A stretch of 8,018 nt of DNA from Gemmatimonadota bacterium (GCA_028287225.1 JAQBPZ010000325.1:1-8018), one strand, 5' to 3'. Positions 1 through 6,731 are shown, counted from the stretch's first letter. The notes: generated by a model from the sequence alone, not told the origin. Translations and numbers: made by a program.

Positions 1-218
1 CCGTCCGAAATGGCCCGCCACGCCCTCGTGCGACGAGCGGGCGCCGCTCCTTTACTCGCGACCATGGTACGAGGGCTGGCCACCGCAACTGATGGAGGAT
101 GCGGGGCGGAGATCCGAGCCCCGCACCCTCCAAACTCGCGGTGGCCGGCCCTCTCGCGATCTCGGATGAGGCGAGGGAGTCCGGTGAGGCAAGAACGGAG
201 GACGCCGGCCCTGAGCAG
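1..218. other. Left-edge region without a convincing gene
   Basis: I see no gene I can defend here. The plus-strand frame starting at 10 is open but its product is Arg/Pro/Ala-rich, runs through two hairpins and ends inside the 3' end of the opposing peptidase gene. Plus frame 2 is open from the left edge to a TGA at 167-169 and could be the tail of a gene outside the window. On the minus strand an ATG at 62-64 opens a frame to the left edge, too short to judge. The stretch holds a strong hairpin (93-132) and leads into the repeat at 219-289. Confidence 0.4.
93..132. repeat. Strong 15-bp hairpin
   Basis: Positions 93-107 pair with 118-132, 14 of 15 pairs being Watson-Crick (one A/C mismatch at 99/126), around a 10-base loop. 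The core is GCGGGGC against GCCCCGC. No T-run follows on either strand, so a classical intrinsic terminator is not shown. It may be a terminator-like structure at the end of a gene outside the window or a dispersed palindrome. Confidence 0.55.
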
Positions 219-289
219 TCCTCCGCGTCCTCCGCGTCCTCCGCGGTTAAATGCTGTTGAAGAGCTTTCACCGCGGAGGACGCACGAGG
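219..289. repeat. Dispersed GAGGACGC-type repeat forming a hairpin downstream of the peptidase gene
   Basis: Three perfect tandem copies of the 9-mer TCCTCCGCG lie at 219-245. The last copy is part of a perfect 14-bp inverted repeat, 234-247 against 270-283, with a 22-base loop; pairing resumes inside the loop at 249-251/266-268. The right arm (266-289) resembles the repeat at 1567-1589, sharing the form TTTCA-CGC-GAGGAC. The hairpin begins 8 bases past the stop codon of the minus-strand peptidase, so it could also end that transcript, although no T-run is present. Confidence 0.6.
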
Positions 290-291
290 CG

Positions 292-1443
292 TCAGCGCGC
301 CCCGACGTTGTACTTGCGCAGGATCTCCCGCACCCGGTCCAGCGGGATCGCCTCCACCGTGCGGCCGCGCGCGGTGACGCTTGAGGCCATGAAGAGCGAG
401 TTGTAGATCGCCTCCTCCGTCGCCTCCACCACGCCCTGGAACAGTCCGGACATGTCGTCGTTCGGGAGATCCTCCACGGCCAGCACCCGGCGCGTGGAAT
501 CCGCGCTCACGCGCATCAGTGCGCGGCTGCGGCGCGCCGCGGGCGACGTCGAGAAGGCGATCACGTAGTCGCCCGACCCGTTGGAGGCGCTGGACCCCGT
601 GCGCCCGAGCCCCATGATCGCGCGCGCCGCGAGCCGCTCCAGGTTGCGGCTGGAGAGGGGCGCGTCGGTTGCCACGACGATCATCACGGAGCCGTCGCCG
701 CGCTCGTGCTCCACGTCGCCCTTGAAGGCATAGCGGCCGAGCTCGCGTCCAACCGGTGCGCCGAGCACCTGGAGCACGCCGCCGAAGTTGCTCTGCACCA
801 GCACGCCCACCGTCCAGCCGCCGAGCGTGCGCGGCAGGCGGCGCGAAGAGGTGCCGATCCCCCCCTTCCATTCGAAGGCCACCGTACCCGCCCCCGCACC
901 CACGCTGCCCTCGGCCACCGGTCCCTCGGCCGCGGTGGCGAGCGCGGCACGTACCGCGTCGGCCGTGACCGGGCGGCTGCGGATGGCGTTCAGCGCGCCG
1001 TCGTTCGTCTCGCCCACCACCGGGTTGATCGAGCCCACGCGCTCCATGCCCGGCGCCGCGAGCAGCTCGGCGACCATCGCATCGGCGGCGCGCCACACGC
1101 ACAGGGTGCAGGTCAGGAGGATCGGCGTCTCCAGCTCGCCGAGCTCGCGCACCTGCGTGCTGCCGAGCAGCTTGCCGTAGGCGTTGCCGACGTGCACTGC
1201 CGCCGGTACCCGGTCCTGGAAGAGGTTGCCGCCATGCGGCAGGATCGCGGTGACGCCGGTGTGGACCGAGTCGCCCGCGACGATCGTCGTCTGTCCCACG
1301 CGGACGCCCGCCACGTCGGTGATCGCGTTGTTCGCGCCGGGCTGGAAGATGCCGGGGGCGACGCCGAGCGCGCGTGCGCGGACGCGGGGCTGGGCCTGCA
1401 GGACGGCCGGAGCCATGAGCACGAGGAGAAGTATTTTGCGCAT
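292..1443 (-). CDS. P1 family (DmpA/BapA-type) self-processing aminopeptidase, exported
   Basis: This 383-residue protein belongs to the P1 family of N-terminal-nucleophile hydrolases, which remove N-terminal residues from peptides, in some members D- or beta-amino acids. A signal peptide is visible (MRKILLLVLM, likely cut after LQA at residue 17), so it should act in the periplasm or outside. Family landmarks: ITDVAGVRVG at 41-50, the VGAGAG...KGGIGTSSR block at 181-201, and the self-cleavage site Gly251-Ser252 followed by VMIVVATDAP. Ser252 would be the beta-subunit nucleophile; Asn219 fits the oxyanion position, and Ser290-Gly-Asp292 fits the SxE/D pair. The frame stays open upstream to 1878, but only through a repeat element, so I chose the ATG in front of the signal peptide. 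It has no clear Shine-Dalgarno. The NDGALN stretch (147-152) has Ala where I expect an aromatic residue. Substrate is not predictable. Confidence 0.93.
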   Translation of the reverse strand: MRKILLLVLMAPAVLQAQPRVRARALGVAPGIFQPGANNAITDVAGVRVGQTTIVAGDSVHTGVTAILPHGGNLFQDRVPAAVHVGNAYGKLLGSTQVRELGELETPILLTCTLCVWRAADAMVAELLAAPGMERVGSINPVVGETNDGALNAIRSRPVTADAVRAALATAAEGPVAEGSVGAGAGTVAFEWKGGIGTSSRRLPRTLGGWTVGVLVQSNFGGVLQVLGAPVGRELGRYAFKGDVEHERGDGSVMIVVATDAPLSSRNLERLAARAIMGLGRTGSSASNGSGDYVIAFSTSPAARRSRALMRVSADSTRRVLAVEDLPNDDMSGLFQGVVEATEEAIYNSLFMASSVTARGRTVEAIPLDRVREILRKYNVGAR

Positions 1444-1448
1444 GCCCC

Positions 1449-1478
1449 AAGATGCGCACGGCGCAGCGGCGCTGACAG
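1449..1478 (-). promoter_or_regulatory. Possible promoter of the peptidase gene
   Basis: On the minus strand a CATCTT hexamer (1449-1454) sits five bases before the ATG at 1443, and a CTGTCA hexamer lies about 18 bases further upstream. If used, the transcript would be nearly leaderless, like the two better TAGCTT cases in this window. The matches to sigma-70 boxes are only partial. Confidence 0.25.
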
Positions 1479-1507
1479 GCCTTTCCTGGTGGGCGCACGC
1501 GACTGCT

Positions 1508-1829
1508 GGGCGTACGCGAATGATGCGAACCTCCGGAGCAGATGCCGCGATGCTCCGGGAAGGGCGTTTCAGCGCAGAGGACACAGAGGAAACTGCGAGG
1601 AACGCAGAAGACGGCATCGAGCCAGCTCCCATGCGCCGATCGCCCTCCATACCCCAGAACAATTCAAGGCATTTTCGGGGGAGCGAGAGTACGGATCGGC
1701 GCGCAGGGGCCGACTGAGGCTGTCCCCTGCGCTCCCCTCCGTGTCCCTCTGCGACCTCTGCGTTGAAGCGGTTGCACTTCTGTCGGTCGCGTAATTCGCT
1801 CCGAAGGTTCGCATGATTCGCGTACGCCC
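1508..1829. repeat. About 320-bp element with 32-bp terminal inverted repeats (MITE-like)
   Basis: The left end 1508-1539 and the right end 1798-1829 are reverse complements at 30 of 32 positions. Just inside each end lies a copy of a dispersed repeat in opposite orientation: 1567-1589 (TTTCAGCGCAGAGGACACAG) and 1741-1767 (reverse complement TTCAACGCAGAGGTCGCAGAG). The central part (about 1610-1735) has no coding signal. The element sits wholly between two divergent genes, 64 bases from the peptidase start and 77 from the ATPase start. No transposase is encoded, and I did not find a convincing target-site duplication. Reading frames across it give Arg/Gly/Glu-rich products and should not be annotated as protein. 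Confidence 0.75.
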
Positions 1830-1894
1830 AAAAGGGAAAGGGGCCGGGCCGTGGATGCGCCGCGACGCGATTCACCATTCACCCTCCACGCCCT

Positions 1895-1909
1895 TAGCTT
1901 TCCGTGATG
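1895..1909 (+). promoter_or_regulatory. Leaderless-type promoter of the ABC transporter operon
   Basis: A TAGCTT hexamer at 1895-1900 lies exactly six bases before the ATG at 1907. This puts the expected transcription start on or next to the A of the start codon, so the mRNA would lack a 5' leader. No Shine-Dalgarno is present upstream, which agrees. No good -35 box is visible. The same TAGCTT-N6-ATG arrangement occurs on the minus strand at 6963-6977. Confidence 0.5.
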
Positions 1910-2845
1910 ACACTCGCACCTCCCGCCCTGCGCGTCGCCGGGCTTCGGAAAGCCTACGACGATGTGGTCGCCGTGGACGGCCTGGACCTCACGGTCAACG
2001 CCGGCGAGTGCTTCGGGCTGCTCGGCCCCAACGGCGCCGGCAAGACGACCACCATCGAGATCTGCGAGGGGCTCACGGCTCCCGACAGCGGGACGGTGGA
2101 AGTGCTCGGCATGACCTGGGCGAGCGACGAGCGCGCGCTGCGCGAGCGCCTCGGCATCCAGCTCCAGGAGACGCAGCTCGCCGAGAAGCTGACGGTGGGC
2201 GAGACGGTGCAGCTCTTTCGCAGCTTCTACACGACCGGCCGCGACGTGCAGGAGGTCATCGACGTGGTGCAGCTCGGCGAGAAGGTGCACGCGCGCGTCG
2301 GGAAGCTGAGCGGCGGCCAGAAGCAGCGGCTCGCACTGGCGTGCGCCATCGTGGGCGACCCCGAGCTGCTGTTCCTGGACGAGCCGACCACGGGACTGGA
2401 CCCGCAGTCGCGCCGCCAGCTCTGGGACCTGATCGTGGAGCTGCGCGCCAGCGGGCGGAGCATCGTGCTCACCACGCACTACATGGACGAGGCCGAGCGC
2501 CTCTGTGACCGGGTCGCCATCGTGGACCATGGCCGCGTGATCGCGCTCGGATCACCGCGCGAGCTGATCGCGTCGCTCGGCGCCGAGCACGTGGTGGAGT
2601 TCACGACCGGCGCGGGCGGGCACGCGCTGGACCGGGACGAGCTGCGGGCGCTGGATGGGGTGAAGGCGGCGCGCGAGCAGGATGGCCGCTGGACCCTCGA
2701 GGTGGTGGAGCTGGCGCGCGCCATGCCGGCGCTGCTCGGCGAGCTCGGTCGGCGCGGGCTGCGCCTCGGCGAGCTGGCGACGCACTCCGCCACGCTCGAG
2801 GATGTCTTCGTGTCGCTCACCGGGAGGCAGCTGCGCGATGCCTGA
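1907..2845 (+). CDS. ABC-2 type transporter, ATP-binding subunit
   Basis: This 312-residue ATPase of the ABC-2 (DrrA/CcmA-like) exporter class should power the permease encoded directly after it, on the cytoplasmic face of the inner membrane. Counted from the ATG, Walker A GPNGAGKT is at 40-47, the Q-loop region (IQLQET) near 84-89, the signature LSGGQ at 134-138, Walker B LLFLDEP at 154-160 with catalytic Glu159, the D-loop GLDPQSR follows at 163, and the H-loop His is at 191 in TTHYMDEAE. All catalytic elements are intact. The last 90 or so residues form the accessory C-terminal region usual in this class and end in LEDVFVSLTGR. A GTG three bases upstream (1904) is an alternative start; I prefer the ATG because it fits the leaderless promoter. 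The stop overlaps the permease start by 8 bases. The cargo cannot be told from sequence. Confidence 0.95.
   Translation: MTLAPPALRVAGLRKAYDDVVAVDGLDLTVNAGECFGLLGPNGAGKTTTIEICEGLTAPDSGTVEVLGMTWASDERALRERLGIQLQETQLAEKLTVGETVQLFRSFYTTGRDVQEVIDVVQLGEKVHARVGKLSGGQKQRLALACAIVGDPELLFLDEPTTGLDPQSRRQLWDLIVELRASGRSIVLTTHYMDEAERLCDRVAIVDHGRVIALGSPRELIASLGAEHVVEFTTGAGGHALDRDELRALDGVKAAREQDGRWTLEVVELARAMPALLGELGRRGLRLGELATHSATLEDVFVSLTGRQLRDA
2822..2827 (+). promoter_or_regulatory. Ribosome binding site of the ABC permease
   Basis: GGGAGG lies inside the 3' end of the ATPase gene, ten bases before the ATG at 2838. It is one of the few recognisable Shine-Dalgarno sequences in the window, supports that start, and fits translation coupled to the upstream gene. 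Confidence 0.6.
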
Positions 2846-3923
2846 ACCGATGATGCGGGAGGCCACCAGCGCGCGGCGCCCCTGGCGCCAGCGATCGCTG
2901 GTGCAGCTCACCCTGGTGCGCTTTCGCGAGTTCCTGCGCGAGCCCGAGGCGGTGTTCTGGACCTTCGTGTTCCCGGTGCTGCTCGCCGTGGGCCTCGGCA
3001 TCGCCTTCCGGAACAAGCCCGCCGACGCCGTGGTCGTCGGCGTCGTGACCGGTACCGCGAGCGGAGATTCGCTTGCCACGCGCCTGGCGGCGTCGCCGGC
3101 ACTTCGCGTGGAGCGAATGAGCGACACCACCGCGGCGCGGGCGCTGCGCACGGGCGAGGTGGCGCTCGTCGCCACCGCCGGCGCGGCCGGTGGCATCGAG
3201 TACCGGTTCGACGACACGCGCCCGGAGGGGCGCTCCGCACGATTCACGGTGGACGAGGCGGTGCAGCGCGGCGCGGGCCGCACCGATCCGGTGCGCGTGT
3301 CCGAGCGCCGCGTGCAGGAGAAGGGCTCGCGCTACATCGACTTCGTGGTGCCGGGCCTGCTCGGGATGAACATCATGGCGGGCGGCATCTGGGGGCTGGG
3401 CTTCGCGATCGTGGAGGCGCGACGACGCAACCTCCTGAAGCGCCTCGTGTCCACGCCGATGCCGCGCGCGGAGTACCTGGCGTCGTTCCTCTTCTCGCGC
3501 TTCGTCTTCCTGCTGCTGGAGGTCGGGATGATCCTCGGCTGCTCCATGCTGCTGTTCGGCGTGCCGGTGCGCGGCTCCCTGCTCCAGCTGCTGGCGGTGT
3601 GCTTCATCGCGGCGCTCTCGTTCGGCGGCCTCGGCCTGCTCATCGCCTCGCGGGCCAAGACCACCGAAGGGGTGTCCGGGCTGATGAACCTCGCCATGAT
3701 GCCCATGTGGGTGCTGTCGGGTGTGTTCTTCTCGTCGTCGAACTTCCCGGCGGTCGCGCAGCCGTTCATCCAGGCGCTGCCGCTCACGGCGACGAACAAC
3801 GCCCTGCGCGCCACGATGCTCCAGGGCGCGGGCTGGGCGGCGGTGATGCCATCGCTGGCGATCGTGGCCGCGTGGGGGATCGGGTGCTTCGTCGTGGCGC
3901 TGCGCATCTTCCGCTGGCGGTGA
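2838..3923 (+). CDS. ABC-2 type transporter, permease subunit
   Basis: This 361-residue inner-membrane protein has the ABC-2 permease layout. A cytoplasmic N-terminus leads to TM1 (about 38-57), then a polar domain of about 105 residues (60-165) on the outer face. Five further hydrophobic segments follow, near 170-192, 216-240, 247-270, 280-300 and 335-355. The stretch from YIDFVVPGLLGMNIM (167-181) through LLKRLVSTPMPRAEYL is typical of the family's core and of the coupling region that contacts the ATPase. It starts in the sequence ATGCCTGA, overlapping the ATPase stop by 8 bases, so the two are one operon and one exporter. The frame is open further upstream, but only as a shadow of the ATPase gene. 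The substrate is unknown; the family exports drugs, lipids, polysaccharides and other small molecules. Confidence 0.93.
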   Translation: MPEPMMREATSARRPWRQRSLVQLTLVRFREFLREPEAVFWTFVFPVLLAVGLGIAFRNKPADAVVVGVVTGTASGDSLATRLAASPALRVERMSDTTAARALRTGEVALVATAGAAGGIEYRFDDTRPEGRSARFTVDEAVQRGAGRTDPVRVSERRVQEKGSRYIDFVVPGLLGMNIMAGGIWGLGFAIVEARRRNLLKRLVSTPMPRAEYLASFLFSRFVFLLLEVGMILGCSMLLFGVPVRGSLLQLLAVCFIAALSFGGLGLLIASRAKTTEGVSGLMNLAMMPMWVLSGVFFSSSNFPAVAQPFIQALPLTATNNALRATMLQGAGWAAVMPSLAIVAAWGIGCFVVALRIFRWR

Positions 3924-3951
3924 TCGGTGCGCGACTCCATCGAATGCAACG

Positions 3952-4073
3952 CAATGAGCCGTCAGCCCGAGCCAACAGCGATGAGCTTGCGCCACTTGCC
4001 CAGCAGCGAATGGCTGCCAGCATGCAGGCAGGGCTCGAGCTGCAGGCTGCAGGCCTGGGCTCACGGCTCATTG
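3952..4073. repeat. Short intergenic element bounded by an 11-bp inverted repeat
   Basis: CAATGAGCCGT at 3952-3962 is the exact reverse complement of 4063-4073; with one mismatch the match runs five bases further inward (AGCCC). Between them is a CTGCAGG-rich stretch with a 7-bp tandem duplication GCTGCAG at 4039-4052. It fills most of the 190-bp gap between the permease and the decarboxylase and has no coding signal. It may be a degenerate dispersed repeat; a terminator role is not supported by its wide spacing. Confidence 0.4.
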
Positions 4074-4113
4074 AGTTGACTTGTCTCCTCCCTTCGCGCC
4101 GTACCCCTCCGCG

Positions 4114-5559
4114 ATGACTGACACCATTCTCGGCGACCTCCCCACCACCGATCTCGAGCTTCACGGCCAGCGCCTGCTCGCCTGGATCGCGACCTATCTC
4201 GAGCACCCCGAGCGGTATCCGGTGGTGTCGCCGCTCGCGCCCGGTGACGTGCGCCGGTCGCTGCCGCCGGCGCCCCCCGCGGCGGGGGAGGGGCTGGAGG
4301 TCATCCTCCGGGACTTCGAGTCGAAGATCCTGCCGGGCATCACGCACTGGAACCACCCGGGCTTCTTCGCCTACTTCTCCATCTCCGCGTCCATTCCCGG
4401 CATCCTCGGCGAGCTGCTCACGGCCGCGCTCGACGTGAACGGGATGCTGTGGAAGACCTCGCCCGCCGCCACCGAGCTGGAAGAACTCACGCTGGACTGG
4501 CTGCGGCAGCTGCTCGGGCTCCAGGCCGGCTGGTTCGGGTTGATCAACGACACGGCGTCCATCTCCACGATGCTCGCGCTCGCCGCGGCGCGCGAAGCGA
4601 AGCCGGAGCTGGCCATCCGGTCGCGCGGGATGGCGGGCCGCCCCGACCTGCCGGTGCTTCGCGTGTACTGCTCCGAGCACGCGCACTCCTCGGTCGACAA
4701 GGGCGCCCTCACGCTCGGCATCGGCCTGGACAACGTGGTGCATATCGCGAGCGACGCCGAGTTCCGCATGCGTCCGGATGCGCTCGAGGCGGCCATCGCG
4801 GCCGACGTCGCGGCCGGCTACCTCCCCCTCGCGTGCGTCGCGACCGTGGGCACCACCAGCACCACGAGCATCGATCCCGTGGAAGCCATCGCACGGATCT
4901 GTACAGCAGCCAGGATGTGGCTTCACATCGACGGCGCGTACGGCGGGGTGGCCGCGGTGTCGCCGCGCTTCCGGCACGTGCTGGACGGGGTGGAGCTCGC
5001 GGATTCGCTCGTCGTGAACCCGCACAAGTGGCTCTTCACCCCCATCGACTGCTCGGCGTTCTACACCCGGCATCCGCACGTGCTCAAGCGCGCCTTCTCG
5101 CTCGTGCCGGAGTACCTGGTGACGCGCGAGCAGGACGAGGTGGTGAACCTGATGGACTACGGCGTGCAGCTCGGGCGCCGCTTTCGCGCGCTCAAGCTCT
5201 GGATGGTGATCCGCGCGTTCGGCGCCGAAGGGCTCGCGGCGCGGCTGGAGCGGCACTGCGAGCTCGCGCAGCAGTTCGCGCAGTGGGTGACGGCGGCGGA
5301 GGGGTGGGAGCTGTGCGCCCCGGTGCCGTTCTCGCTCGTGTGCTTCCGCTTCGCGCCGCCGGGCACGAGCGAGGCCGAGTGCGAGCAGCTGAACAGCGCG
5401 ATCCTGCATCGCGTCAACGGGAGCGGCGAGGCGTACCTGTCACACACCAAGCTGTCCGGCCGGTACGTGCTGCGGCTGGCCATCGGCAACATCCGCACCG
5501 AGGAGCGGCACCTCGCGCGCGCGTGGGACCTGCTGCGCGAGGCCGCCGCCACGCCCTGA
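4114..5559 (+). CDS. PLP-dependent group II decarboxylase, aromatic-L-amino-acid decarboxylase type
   Basis: This 481-residue cytoplasmic enzyme should remove CO2 from an amino acid, probably aromatic, to give the amine. It keeps the full family pattern: the N-terminal HWNHPGFFAYF (78-88), the phosphate-binding INDTAS (144-149), AHSSVDKGA (190-198) with the ring-stacking His191, HIDGAYGG (271-278) with Asp273, and NPHKWL (302-307) with Lys305 as the PLP lysine. Tyr334 in the mobile-loop motif PEYL matches the Tyr of true decarboxylases; aldehyde synthases of this fold carry Phe there. The length is normal for the family (about 470-500). The frame extends to a TTG at 4081, but the ATG at 4114 fits the family N-terminus better. 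There is no Shine-Dalgarno; a weak TACCCC lies six bases before the ATG. DOPA, Trp, Tyr or Phe are possible substrates. It ends flush against the opposing DedA gene. Confidence 0.93.
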   Translation: MTDTILGDLPTTDLELHGQRLLAWIATYLEHPERYPVVSPLAPGDVRRSLPPAPPAAGEGLEVILRDFESKILPGITHWNHPGFFAYFSISASIPGILGELLTAALDVNGMLWKTSPAATELEELTLDWLRQLLGLQAGWFGLINDTASISTMLALAAAREAKPELAIRSRGMAGRPDLPVLRVYCSEHAHSSVDKGALTLGIGLDNVVHIASDAEFRMRPDALEAAIAADVAAGYLPLACVATVGTTSTTSIDPVEAIARICTAARMWLHIDGAYGGVAAVSPRFRHVLDGVELADSLVVNPHKWLFTPIDCSAFYTRHPHVLKRAFSLVPEYLVTREQDEVVNLMDYGVQLGRRFRALKLWMVIRAFGAEGLAARLERHCELAQQFAQWVTAAEGWELCAPVPFSLVCFRFAPPGTSEAECEQLNSAILHRVNGSGEAYLSHTKLSGRYVLRLAIGNIRTEERHLARAWDLLREAAATP

Positions 5560-6270
5560 CTACGGCTTGTCCGGGTCGATCTTCCGGAAGGGGATGATCG
5601 GAGTGGCGCGCTCGGCGGTCGTCATGATGGGGATGTCCTCACCGGTGAGGACGTGCGCCGTGCGCTCGGCGAAGCGACGCCGCCGGCGCATGAAGTACAC
5701 CAGCACCGCGATGAGCACGAGCACCACGAGCGCCAGCCGCACGTCGTTGCGCCGCGTGTACCGGAGCGCCGCGAGCGCCGGCGCGCTCGCCCAGTAGCCC
5801 AGCCCCGTGAACGCCACCGACCACGCAGCGCAGCTGATGGCGCTCGCCAGCGCGTAGAGGGACAGCGGCACGCGCGCCGCGCCGCAGGCGATCGGCAGCG
5901 GCAGCCGCAGCCAGTACGCGAAGCGGATCGCGAGCGACGCGCGCCAGGGGTTGCGCTGCACGATCTGGAGCGCGGCGTCGAGCAGGCGCTCCTTGCTGGG
6001 AAACCGCCGCCGCACCCAGTCGATGCGCCAGTAGCCCACGCCGTACAGGGCGAGCGAGGCCACCCACGTGCCGAGCGCGATGGCCACCATGACGGCCACG
6101 AGGTCGAGCCGTCCATGCTTCGCATGGATGCCGCCCCAGATGGGGTTGGCCTCCTCGAGCACGATGCTCGTTGCGCCGAGCGCCGTGTACTTCCAGAGGC
6201 GCTCGATGAGCGAGGCATGGTGAAGCTGCCGCACGACTGGTGCGGCGGCCTGGAGGATCAGCGAGAGCAT
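5560..6270 (-). CDS. DedA family / VTT-domain membrane protein
   Basis: This 236-residue integral membrane protein resembles the DedA (SNARE-associated, VTT) family, whose members support membrane homeostasis and lipid-carrier flipping. Residues 35-165 carry the domain: an acidic start (IVLEEANPIWGG, Glu39/Glu40), hydrophobic segments near 57-80 and 134-160, and between them the Arg-containing amphipathic stretch IRFAYWLRLPLPIACG (115-130) where DedA proteins have their conserved Arg/Pro motif. A further TM (178-194) is followed by a strongly basic RRRRRF and a soluble tail of about 35 residues, so the C-terminus is probably cytoplasmic. The ATG at 6270 lies 25 bases after the stop of the STAS-like gene, so the two are likely cotranscribed. 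Its stop codon abuts that of the decarboxylase with no base between. The specific function is unknown. Confidence 0.82.
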   Translation of the reverse strand: MLSLILQAAAPVVRQLHHASLIERLWKYTALGATSIVLEEANPIWGGIHAKHGRLDLVAVMVAIALGTWVASLALYGVGYWRIDWVRRRFPSKERLLDAALQIVQRNPWRASLAIRFAYWLRLPLPIACGAARVPLSLYALASAISCAAWSVAFTGLGYWASAPALAALRYTRRNDVRLALVVLVLIAVLVYFMRRRRRFAERTAHVLTGEDIPIMTTAERATPIIPFRKIDPDKP

Positions 6271-6295
6271 CGGTACGCGAGCTGGCGCCGGAGCG

Positions 6296-6670
6296 CTACG
6301 GTTGCGACACGAGCCAGTCGAGCGCCTCGGTCCGCGTCGCGAACGACACGATCTTCCGGCGCGAGACGAGCGCGATCATGCTGATCGCGGCGCGATGGAT
6401 GGACGAGCTGGTCACCACGGCCGCCACCTTCACGTGCGGCCCGTTTCCCGTGGACATCACCTTGAACGCCTCCACGACGCGCCGGTCGTACTGGGTGTCC
6501 GTCACGTCCGTGCAGCTGAGGGCCGAGCCGTCCGCGGGGAGCGCCTGCACGAACCGGCCCGCGGCGTCGATGAGCGGGAGCCCGACGTCGGGGTCGTGGA
6601 TGCCCACGAAGTCGAGCAGGACGACCTGCTTTCCCTTGTGCTGGATGAGGCGCGCGCCGTTCATGGACAT
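6296..6670 (-). CDS. STAS/SEC14-like (SpoIIAA-like) small protein
   Basis: This 124-residue soluble protein has the layout of the SpoIIAA-like/STAS-SEC14 group. A beta-strand VVLLDFVGI (16-24) is followed by a helix, then the strand-turn SALSCTDVTDTQYD (49-62), a helix VVEAFKVM, the strand VKVAAVV (80-86), and the closing FATRTEALDWL (111-121), which is characteristic of these proteins. Such proteins are thought to bind small hydrophobic ligands or act as regulatory partners; none is identifiable here. Two ATGs (6670 and 6664) are possible starts and no Shine-Dalgarno separates them. It is first in an apparent two-gene minus-strand operon with the DedA-like gene, hinting at a membrane-linked role. 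A promoter-like sequence lies about 30 bases upstream. Confidence 0.72.
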   Translation of the reverse strand: MSMNGARLIQHKGKQVVLLDFVGIHDPDVGLPLIDAAGRFVQALPADGSALSCTDVTDTQYDRRVVEAFKVMSTGNGPHVKVAAVVTSSSIHRAAISMIALVSRRKIVSFATRTEALDWLVSQP

Positions 6671-6701
6671 GGATGAGGGTGAGGCCGCCGACGTCGTCCC
6701 G

Positions 6702-6731
6702 AGTGTAATGCCTGTCGATGGCCCCGGTCAG
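6702..6731 (-). promoter_or_regulatory. Candidate promoter of the STAS-DedA operon
   Basis: On the minus strand CTGACC (6726-6731) and TACACT (6702-6707) are separated by 18 bases, a fair sigma-70-type match. Transcription would start near 6695, giving a leader of about 25 bases without a Shine-Dalgarno. Confidence 0.35.

Noticed and set aside
2..169. Plus frame 2 open from the left edge to TGA, possible gene tail
   Set aside because: Moderate third-position GC and some protein-like composition, but it includes the 93-132 hairpin and is too short to assign.
10..384. Plus-strand open frame of 124 codons
   Set aside because: Low-complexity Arg/Pro-rich product crossing two hairpins and running into the 3' end of the well-supported peptidase gene on the other strand.
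1444..1878. N-terminal extension of the peptidase to 1878
   Set aside because: The extra 145 residues are the translated repeat element; the signal peptide marks the start at 1443.
4081..4113. TTG start for the decarboxylase
   Set aside because: Adds 11 residues absent from the family; the ATG at 4114 fits better.
2817..5409. Long minus-strand frames of 415 and 541 codons
   Set aside because: Antisense shadows of the permease and decarboxylase genes, with His/Arg/Gln/Ala-rich composition typical of GC-rich antisense frames.
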